DNA of 64,000 nt from Triticum aestivum (lineage: Eukaryota > Streptophyta > Magnoliopsida > Poales > Poaceae). The notes below the pieces were generated by a model. The model saw nothing but the letters and a program-made list of their open reading frames with translations, searched no databases and was not told where the DNA came from. Shown piece by piece: positions 57,366 to 64,000 of the stretch (the first letter of the stretch is position 1; each line of letters begins with the position of its first letter). The stretch covers positions 169,722,883 to 169,786,882 of the forward strand of contig NC_057807.1 in assembly GCF_018294505.1 (NCBI RefSeq), in the 5' to 3' direction. Position numbers and translations under genes: made by a program.

Positions 57366-58040
57366 TTGAGAAAAGGCGCACACATTAGTAGCCAACGAAG
57401 TCCTTTCTGAAACAACAAGCTGACACGTTAATATCACAAAGGGTTGTATTATATGAACCATGTCAATATTTAACCATACCGAGTGGCGTGCGTGCAGCTG
57501 TTTGATTACACGGGATGAGCGTGAGAAGTCCGCCGTGCAGGCTCGACAAGACGCGTGCGAGCAGTCCACCACGTAGGCTCGATGGGACACGTGCATCCTG
57601 TCCACCTCGCAGGCTCGATGAGACACGTGCAAGCAGCAGGGCCTCCCATGCTCACTAGGAAGTGAGCTCTTTGACCTCCATGCACCAGCCGCTGCCCGCC
57701 TCGCTCAAAACTTCGTCATTAATGGGTTAATTAAAGCGCCTGGACGGTGGTTTTTTTAGGGTGGACGGAGGGTGTTTGGTTGTGATCCCATGGCAGCATT
57801 TGCTTTGTTCATGTTTTCAACTCGTATTCCGGCCTAATTTAAACTGTCACGTAAGGCAACGGATAATACGACAACAAATAAAATGGCAATGGATAGTATG
57901 ATGACAAATTTACAATGGAGCAGATAATAATTGTCTTACATATTTCGGATAATTTTACATGCCACATGTGGCAAACTTTGGAAGACACGGGGACAAGAGA
58001 ACAAGGAAATCATAGACAATGATCTAGATCGCTACTATAT
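57366..58040. other. spacer with a 36-bp triple repeat
   Basis: Three copies of a GC-rich unit (GTCCRCC..GCAGGCTCGAYRRGACRCGTGC) lie at about 57527, 57563 and 57599. The last 130 bp contain the left copy of a direct repeat that reappears at 59150. No gene. Confidence 0.55.
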
Positions 58041-58643
58041 CTACTCTTTGATGGATCGCCGGGCGATGACATCCTCCATCTCATTCCTCATTTCCTCACA
58101 GCTTTGCTTGAAAGCAGCCACGGATTCCTCCAAATCCTGCTCGCACTCGATCTGAATCTTCCTCAAGTCACCCATCAGTTCCACGATGACCACTGTCAGC
58201 GTCATCCCCGAGGCACTGGTCTGCTCATGCAACATCTTCCAGCCGGCGGCCTCCTCCTCCTTCTCAGTGAGCGCCTTGAGGAGCTTCGCATTGTCACCCA
58301 TGAGTTGCTCAACGAGGCCGGTCGCCTTGTCAACCGAGGCATCATTGATTGCGAGCAGCTTCATCAAGTCGTCGACCAGCTCCTGCTGCTTAATGAGGCC
58401 TGTGAGAATGTCGTCGTCACCGGCCAAGGACTTTAGCAACGCCAACTCGTCGTGATCGCCGATGCGGCGAGTGCGCTTATGAGAGCCCTCACGTGCATAT
58501 GAGAGCTCGTTCAAGGGCTCCGCGGCATGCCGGGACATCTCTGCTGCGGCTGCCGCTTCGCGGCGGGACCTCTCTAGTGCTTCTGCAGCCTTGGTCTTTC
58601 CTGCCTGGTTGTATGCCCACCCGAAACTCCTCCTACCAGTCAT
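58041..58643 (-). CDS. intact coiled-coil ORF of 200 residues, unknown function
   Basis: ATG at 58643, TGA-free to the stop at 58041. The protein starts with a basic, aromatic segment (MTGRRSFGWAYNQAGKTK). An alanine/arginine-rich helix follows (AAEALERSRREAAAAAEMSR), then a basic HKRTRR patch near residue 55. Long charged heptads from about residue 70 to the end (LVEQLMGDNAKLLKALTEKE) predict a coiled coil. I know no family for it. Codon use is GC-rich compared with the AT-rich flanks. A TATAAAA lies only 29 bp upstream of the ATG. It sits between direct repeats inside the class II-like region and may be cargo of that element. Its openness suggests recent function or recent capture. Confidence 0.55.
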   Translation of the reverse strand: MTGRRSFGWAYNQAGKTKAAEALERSRREAAAAAEMSRHAAEPLNELSYAREGSHKRTRRIGDHDELALLKSLAGDDDILTGLIKQQELVDDLMKLLAINDASVDKATGLVEQLMGDNAKLLKALTEKEEEAAGWKMLHEQTSASGMTLTVVIVELMGDLRKIQIECEQDLEESVAAFKQSCEEMRNEMEDVIARRSIKE

Positions 58644-58671
58644 GGCGGAACGATTTGACAGGAAAGACCAG

Positions 58672-58678
58672 TTTTATA
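58672..58678 (-). promoter_or_regulatory. TATA-like box close to the ORF start
   Basis: The minus strand reads TATAAAA in CCTATAAAACTGG, 29 bp from the ATG. Plant TATA boxes lie about 30 bp upstream of the transcription start, so transcription from it would begin near the ATG itself. Confidence 0.35.
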
Positions 58679-58740
58679 GGTGATGAGGAGAGGAACTGTG
58701 AAGTAATTTTCGAGTGGGTAGTTTTCATAGCTCGGTGCTA

Positions 58741-59180
58741 AGTGTGAACACATATTAGTTTGATCGGTGTGAACACATATTAGTTTGATCTATGTTAACA
58801 GATTTGCAATTACTTATTGCGTTGTAATCTGCAATGTGAGGAGAAACAAAGTCCAATTTTATTGATTGTTCTGGGCCCACAAAGCCCTCTTTTTGTTGTT
58901 CTGTCTCATCGCAAACAATTCTTTTGGATCAACTGTATGCCACGCATCGGAAGCCCGAAACATGGGCTCTTGTTCTCGGATGTACGAATACGTGTCTGCC
59001 CACTATCACGTGTCCTATGGTGCGCCGTCGGGTCTCCCATGTGGTGGTAGAAGGTTGACCACGTGGTTTCTCACGGTGCCGTCCCTGCTTTTTTCTTCTT
59101 CTTTTTGCGGGTCCATGGCGTCCCTGCGCGCTCTGCTCGCAGTTCAGGCAAATTTACAATGGCAAGAGTTAATAATTGTC
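58741..59180. other. spacer with short tandem duplication
   Basis: GTGTGAACACATATTAGTTT occurs twice in tandem at about 58743-58790. The rest has no credible gene; ORFs at 58817-59234 lack motifs. Confidence 0.4.
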
Positions 59181-59202
59181 TTACATATTAAGGATAATTT
59201 AA

Positions 59203-60530
59203 GAGTTGTACTAATTACCGTGGAATTAAGATGATGAGCCATACAATGAAGCTATGGGAGAGAGTCATTGAGCACCGCTTAAGAAGAATGACAAGCGTGA
59301 CAAAAAATTAGTTTGGTTTCATGCCTGGGAGGTCGACCATGGAAGCCATTTTCTTGGTACGACAACTTATGGAGAGATATAGGGAGCATAAGAAGGACTT
59401 GCATATGGTGTTCATTGACTTGGAGAAGGCCTATGATAAGATACCGCGGAATGTCATGTGGTGGGCCTTGGAGAAACACAAAGTCCCAGCAAAGTACATT
59501 ACCCTCATCAAGGACATGTACAATAATGTTGTGACAAGTGTTCAAACAAGTGATGTCGACACCGATGACTTCCCGATTAAGATAGGACTGCATCAGGGGT
59601 CAGCTTTGAGCCCTTAACTTTTTGCATTGGTGATGGATGAGGTCACAAGGGGTATACAAGGAGATATCCCATGGTGTATGCTCTTTGCGGATGATGTGGT
59701 GCTAGTTGACGATAGTCGGACGGGGGTAAATAGGAAGTTAGAGTTATGGAGACAAACCTTGGAATCGAAAGGGTTTAGGCTTAGTAGAACTAAAACCAAG
59801 TACATGATGTGCGGTTTCAGTACTACTAGCTGTGAGGAGGAGGAGGTTTGCCTTGATGGCCAGGTGGTACCTCGGAAGGACACCTTTCGGTATTTGGGGT
59901 CAATGTTGCAGGAGGATGGGGGTATTGATGAAGATGTGAACCATCAAATCAAAGTCGGATGGATGAAGTGGCGCCAAGCTTCTGGCATTCTCTGTGACAA
60001 GAGAGTGCCACAAAAGCTAAAAGGCAAGTTCTACAGGACGGCGGTTCGACCCGCAATGTTGTATGGCGCGGAGTGTTGGCCGACTAAAAGGCGACATGTT
60101 CAACAGTTAGGTGCGGCGGAGATGCGTATGTTGAGATGGATATGTGGCCACACGAGGAAGGATCGAGTCCAGAATGATGATATACGAGATAGAGTTGGGG
60201 TAGAACCAATTGAGGAGAAGCTTGTCCAACATCGTTTGAGATGGTTTGGGCATATTCAGCGCAGGCCTCCAGAAGCTCCAGTGCATAGCGGACGGCTAAA
60301 GCATGCGGAGAATGTCAAGAGAGGGCGGGGTCGACCGATTTTGACATGGGAGGAGTCCGTTAAGAGAGACCTAAAGGATTGGAGTATCGACAAAGAGCTA
60401 GCTATGGACAGGGGTGCGTGGAAGCTTGCTATCCATGTGCCAGAGCCATGAGTTGGTTGCGAGATCTTATGGGTTTCACCTCTAGCCTACCCCAACTTGC
60501 TTGGGACTAAAGGCTTTGTTGTTGTTGTTG
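59203..60530 (+). mobile_element. RTE-type non-LTR retrotransposon (LINE), 5' truncated
   Basis: It contains the C-terminal half of a LINE reverse transcriptase, a conserved 3' end (CTACCCCAACTTGCTTGGGA) and a (TTG)n tail, the 3' signature of plant RTE elements. Identical 22-bp sequences flank it (59181-59202 and 60531-60552), a target-site duplication. The endonuclease half is missing, as usual for 5'-truncated LINE insertions. Confidence 0.9.
59231..60451 (+). pseudogene. RTE reverse transcriptase, C-terminal half
   Basis: The protein copies element RNA at nicked target DNA. One frame runs from 59231 to the stop at 60449-60451 with only two interruptions: TAG at 59309-59311 before FGFMPGRSTMEAIFL, and TAA at 59615-59617 within the region preceding the catalytic motif. 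Visible motifs are VFIDLEKAYDKIPR (domain A), GLHQGSALSP (domain B), CMLFADDVVL (catalytic F-A-D-D) and KTKYMMCGF. The C-terminal part has YLGSMLQEDGG, YGAECW and the thumb-like RWFGHIQRRP, all standard for plant RTE-clade proteins. An intact copy would also have an upstream endonuclease. Confidence 0.88.
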
Positions 60531-60552
60531 TTACATATTAAGGATAATTTAA

Positions 60553-60997
60553 AATGCCACATGCGGCAAGGCACAAAACACTCATGACCTACTTATGCAT
60601 ACAATTATAATAAAATATATATAGGCTAAAAAGCTGAGCCGGCGGCCTTCCGACGACAGTCTTCTCGGACTCCATGATCAGCATATCACCCTTGCGGCCG
60701 TTCATTATGTGTAACTTACTAATCATCGAACACGAGTGCTCACAGACGCATCATGTGCGATACTCCTAGCCACCGCAAGCAACTAGTTTGCATTTTTCAA
60801 AGTTTTTTGTAGGAACAGAATCACACACAAACTTACTATAGTTACCGTCTATGTTATAATTTCTCATCCCAAACAGTTCATCTGAGTGGGCTGTTTGCTA
60901 CATATCCCACACATCTCGTTTACACGAATCTTTTGTGTTCTTTTGGCTGACCGCAAATGCCGCATATCACACACATCTTTTTAAGATGAACCATTTC
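60553..60997. other. possible right end of the class II-like region
   Basis: After the LINE duplication the host sequence resumes. Words such as CATATCCCACACATCT (60900) and CATATCACACACATCT (60963) resemble the GTACATCCCACACAGT units at 40382-40472. No ORF is credible. It is cut at 60998 by the next LTR. Confidence 0.4.
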
Positions 60998-61866
60998 TGT
61001 TGGCGTTCTGGATATGGGGGTATCCAGACTTGCCTACCCGCGGCCCGCTACGTGGCTCCATCAATGGCCTGGTACAACCCATCTTCAGCATCAACAACTC
61101 AAGACGCTTGCGACGGGCCAAGCCTCGCGAGGCGGACAACAGCAAGTCCCCCGAGGAGATTGGCCTCCTCAGGCTGGCTCCCGAGGGGCGGAGAGTTCTA
61201 TGCAAGGTGCACCTCACGACCAAGGCCAGGCGGGCGCTAGGCGGGCGCAGAGCGCCAGTTTCCTCTTCGGTGCAAGGGGAGCAAGCCGCGGGCATGGAGT
61301 CCCGAGGAATCAGCCAAAGGTTTCCATTCTGGTGCAACAAGACCAAGACCACAAGGACGGCAGGACGGAGGTCATCACCGAGCCCACCGTAGCGTCACGA
61401 CCAGAGGCTTTTTGCAGGCGAAGACCACTTTAGTCAGGATAGGATGTACTACTTGTCCCATTTCAAATCTGGCTGTAGTGGGATCCGTTCCCCCCAACAT
61501 TTGGGAAGAGGACCAAGGCCATTATAAATTGGACTTAGCCAGCACCATAGGGGAGGATCGGATCCATTCTCACCCGACCACCTCACCAGATCTCTTGAGC
61601 TCAAGAACGCCTCACCTCCTAAGGCCGGTTCATCCACTGTACTAGTTCATCCTCAGCCCTTCGAGGCAATCAACCAAAATGCTGGAGTTGGGTATTACAC
61701 CGCAAGGTGTCCCGAACCAGGATAAACCGTTGTGTCTCTTTGTCTCTTTGGGCCCGACGCGCTAGGCTTAGGAGGATTGCGAGTAGGCAGACTAGGTAGG
61801 TTGAGATCTCCGCACGCACCCTAGAGTTCGAACCTTTCAAGGGTTTGTGGAACCCGTGATCCAACA
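60998..61866 (+). repeat. 5' LTR of the Tat-type element (869 bp)
   Basis: It begins TGTTGGCGTTCTGG and ends GTGATCCAACA, directly before the primer site. TATAAAT at 61523-61529 is a likely promoter. The GC-rich overlapping ORFs at 60935-61433 are LTR sequence. Confidence 0.75.
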
Positions 61867-61868
61867 TT

Positions 61869-61886
61869 TGGCGCGCCACATAGGGG
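61869..61886 (+). other. primer binding site, arginine tRNA type
   Basis: TGGCGCGCCACATAGGGG differs slightly from TGGCGCGCCAGGTAGGGG, the site used by Tat/Retand-type elements. Confidence 0.7.
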
Positions 61887-61935
61887 TGTGTCGGGGATTC
61901 TCTGCTCCGTCCGTCAGATCGCACCATCGGCTTCA

Positions 61936-62355
61936 ATGGCGGGCGTTTCTCCATCAAATCGGCCCTCGCGCGCCTTCGAAGAAGTGTCGGGGCTGCGCCA
62001 TTTCGCCCCCTCCCTGCGGCGGGTGGAATGGCCAACCAAGTTCAAGACCAAGATGCCGCCACGGTACGACGACACCGCGGACCCGCCTGGCTTCCTCCAG
62101 GAATACGAGGAGGCAGTCTTGGCGGCCGGCGGAGACGACAAGGTGAAGGCCAACTGGCTCCCCATGGCCCTCATAGGATCGCCGCGCGCCTGGCTGCTCC
62201 ACCTGCTAGAGTCCTCTACGGCCTCTTGGGAGGAGTTGCATAGCCTCTTCGTTGTGCACTTGTGGTGCCGGTGCCTCTTCTCATTGCAGCTCTCTTGGGC
62301 GGCTCGTAGGCACCACCTTCCAATCGGCATATCTAGCAGTTCTACCGTCAAGTAA
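61936..62355 (+). pseudogene. Tat-type gag, truncated
   Basis: The ATG at 61936 opens a frame with PPRYDDTADPPGFLQEYEEA and WLPMALIGSPRAWLLHL, the gag capsid pattern (P..Y.G..DP...L..Y...M, then FP..L.G.A..W...L). It stays open to 62355 but loses gag similarity after WEELHSLFV (about 62255); the rest of the capsid and the zinc knuckle are missing, as expected from an internal deletion. Confidence 0.7.
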
Positions 62356-62499
62356 GTGATTCCCAGGTGAGCTCGGGGGCCCCTTAGGGTTGGGCAGCGC
62401 CGAAGGCCGACCTCGCCTTTAGCCCAGAAGACCATCCAACAACCACAACAGGAGCAGGAGTGCTCCCAATGCTCTGCACCCCCACCATCTGCAATGTGG

Positions 62500-63166
62500 T
62501 GGTCACCAGGACCCTCGTCGACAGCGGAGCCGGCCTCAACGATTCTCTGCAGAGGCGTTCGGCCTACTGCACGTGCCTCCTGGCCGGCTCCGCCCCACCA
62601 AGCCCTTCTCCGGGGTCGGTGGTGGCTTCACCCGCCACCTGTGACAGATCCGTCTCCCCGTCACCTTCGGGACCCGCGAAAACTACCGCACCGAGCTCAT
62701 CGACTTTGACATCGCCCGGATCGACTTGCCATATAATGCCATTCTCGGATACCGTGCCTTGGCCAAGTTCATGGCGGCAACTCACCCAGCTTACAACCTC
62801 ATGAAGATGCCAAGCAGCAACGGCATCCTCACGGTGGCAGGGGACACCAAAGACGCGGTACAGGCCCTCAAGCTCACCTTCAGGTCCGTGGCGACTGTAC
62901 TGCCTGGTGAGAAGGGGGGTCCTGGGTACCCGGGAGCAGCGCCGACCAAGAAGAAGCCGCTATTCTCCCAAGACCGAGACAAGACGAAGCAAGTGCTAGT
63001 CAGTGAGGGTGGGACGACAAGCGCCAGCTTCACCATAGGATCTGGCCTCCCTCAGGACCAGGCGAAAGCGTTGGCCAACTTCTTGCGCGCCAACAAGGAC
63101 GTATTCACTTGGGAGCCCAGAGACCTGGCTGGAGTCCCAAGGGGAATAATCGAGCACCACTTGTAA
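62500..63166 (+). pseudogene. Tat-type protease and linker
   Basis: TLVDSGAGLN at about 62510 gives the aspartic protease active site (D-S-G). The C-terminal protease phrase YNAILGYRALAKFMAATHPA follows at 62730 in another frame, then the acidic linker before reverse transcriptase (ANKDVFTWEPRDLAGVPRGI). The 62726-63166 frame ends in TAA just before the reverse transcriptase. Confidence 0.75.
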
Positions 63167-63169
63167 GGT

Positions 63170-64000
63170 ATGCCCAAACGTGTGGCCGGTGCAGCAGAAG
63201 GCCCGCCGCCAGTCCACCGAGAAGCAAGCGTTTTTCGTCCAAGAAACCTGCAAGCTGCAGGACGCTGGGGTCATCAGGGAAGTATGATACCCAGAATGGC
63301 TGGCAAACCCTATGGTCGTCCCCAAGAAAGGAGGAAAGGAGCGCATGTGTGTCGACTTCACTAACCTCAACAAGGCTTGCCCTCAAGATCCCTTTCAGCT
63401 TCCTCGCATCGACCAGATCGTGGACTCCACCGCCGAGTGCTACCTGAGAAGGCTACCACCATATCAAGATGGTTGTGCAAGATGTGGAGAAGACGGTGTT
63501 CCTCACCCCCTGCGGAGTGTACTGCTACACCTGCATGCCCTTTGGGCTGCGCAATGCTGGGGCTACCTTCCAGCGTCTAATGCGTATCGCCTTGGGCATG
63601 CAGCTCGGAAGAAACGCGGAGGCCTATGTTGATGACATAGTAGTGAAGTCTCGGTAGGCTGGGACCCTGATAATAGATCTGGAGGAGACGTTTGCCAGCT
63701 TGCGCAAGGTGGACCTGCGGCTCAATCCCGAGAAGTGCCTCTTCGGGGTCCCCTCTGGCAAGCTGCTGGGCTTCCTAGTGTCGCACAGTGGGATCAAGGC
63801 CAATCCAGAGAAGGTCAAGGCCATAGAAGACATGAGCCCCCCGCAGACCTTGAAGGAGATGCTTAAGCTGGCGGGCTGCATAACCTCGTTGGGGTGCTTC
63901 TCCAAGCTGGGGGAGCGTGCCCTCCCGTTCTTCGAGCTGATGAAAAAGAAGGAGTCGTTCGATTGGACCCCTGAGGTAGATGCAGCCTTTCAAGACCTCA
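63170..64000 (+). pseudogene. Tat-type reverse transcriptase, frameshifted, cut by window edge
   Basis: MVVPKKGGKERMCVDFTNLN and FQLPRIDQIVD (63312-63450) begin the domain. A frame change and a missing stretch around 63445-63465 remove the domain A aspartate. The domain resumes at 63469 with YTCMPFGLRNAGATFQRLMR and the catalytic AYVDDIVVKS near 63630, then meets TAG at 63655-63657. The same frame continues with LNPEKCLFGVPSGKLLGFLV to the right edge. Confidence 0.85.

Larger units (their letters stand above)
60998..64000 (+). mobile_element. Tat-lineage Ty3/gypsy retrotransposon, 3' part outside window
   Basis: 5' LTR 60998-61866, primer site, gag, protease and reverse transcriptase follow in order on +. 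The right edge cuts the element within or just after the reverse transcriptase. All frames are broken. No target duplication can be tested; the left pentamer is ATTTC. Confidence 0.85.

Noticed and set aside
59627..60451. 274-codon ORF as an independent gene
   Set aside because: It is the downstream half of the LINE reverse transcriptase, in frame with 59231-59617 across one stop.
60935..61433. Overlapping ORFs on + and - strands
   Set aside because: They fall in the 5' LTR of the Tat-type element and lack any domain.
61844..62435. Minus-strand ORFs opposite gag
   Set aside because: They are shadows of the + strand gag, whose capsid motifs are clear.
1..64000. A complete undescribed host gene system
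   Set aside because: I looked for host-like exon structures outside element borders and found none that could be supported; unusual genes here are all within or beside transposable elements.

Overview
This is intergenic DNA from a large, repeat-rich grass genome, most likely wheat or a close relative (Triticum/Aegilops). I see no host gene, no rRNA or tRNA gene and no prokaryotic feature. The organism call rests on the repeat families: a Fatima-type Gypsy element, a BARE1/Angela/WIS-type Copia solo LTR, a Sukkula-type LARD, several Athila-lineage elements whose LTRs begin TGATACGTCTCC, and CACTA ends with TAGTAGTAGC subterminal repeats. Family names come from recognised sequence, not from a search.

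Positions 1-33667 form a deep nest. The outermost layer visible is an Athila-like element on the + strand (internal tail 30888-32086, 3' LTR 32087-33667). A minus-strand Athila-like LTR (8124-8381 continued at 30594-30887) is inserted in it. That LTR is broken twice. One break is a CACTA transposon (right end at 8123), itself hit by a minus-strand SIRE-type Copia (1-7674, 3' end outside the window). The other is a LARD (8382-30593). The LARD's roughly 4.3 kb 5' LTR is split into three pieces by two further Athila-like elements, one on + (10133-17089) and one on - (18908-25267).

Positions 33668-39538 hold a fragment of a Tat-lineage Gypsy accessory region and a + strand Athila element (5' LTR 34642-37948, gag remnant from 38162). 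Its 5' LTR contains a Copia solo LTR (35979-37721) with a perfect CTATT target duplication.

Positions 39539-60997 look like a class II (DNA transposon-like) region. It has short subterminal arrays (40382-40716 and 53850-54465), a degenerate minus-strand B3-domain gene split by a young complete Fatima element (41839-51935, perfect GTAAT duplication), a long satellite-like array (54867-57365), an intact 200-residue coiled-coil ORF (58041-58643), and an RTE-type LINE insert (59203-60530) with a perfect 22-bp target duplication. I see no transposase.

Positions 60998-64000 are the 5' LTR, gag, protease and reverse transcriptase of another Tat-type Gypsy element that runs off the right edge.

Most coding sequence is retrotransposon gag-pol decayed by stops and frameshifts. 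The best-preserved genes are the eight-exon antisense accessory gene inside Fatima (42682-45451, one frameshift) and the intact coiled-coil ORF at 58.0-58.6 kb. The items most worth follow-up are these two genes, the B3-carrying class II element, a conserved purine-tract-plus-hairpin module inside the Athila-like elements, and the internal deletions that make LTR pairs very unequal in length.
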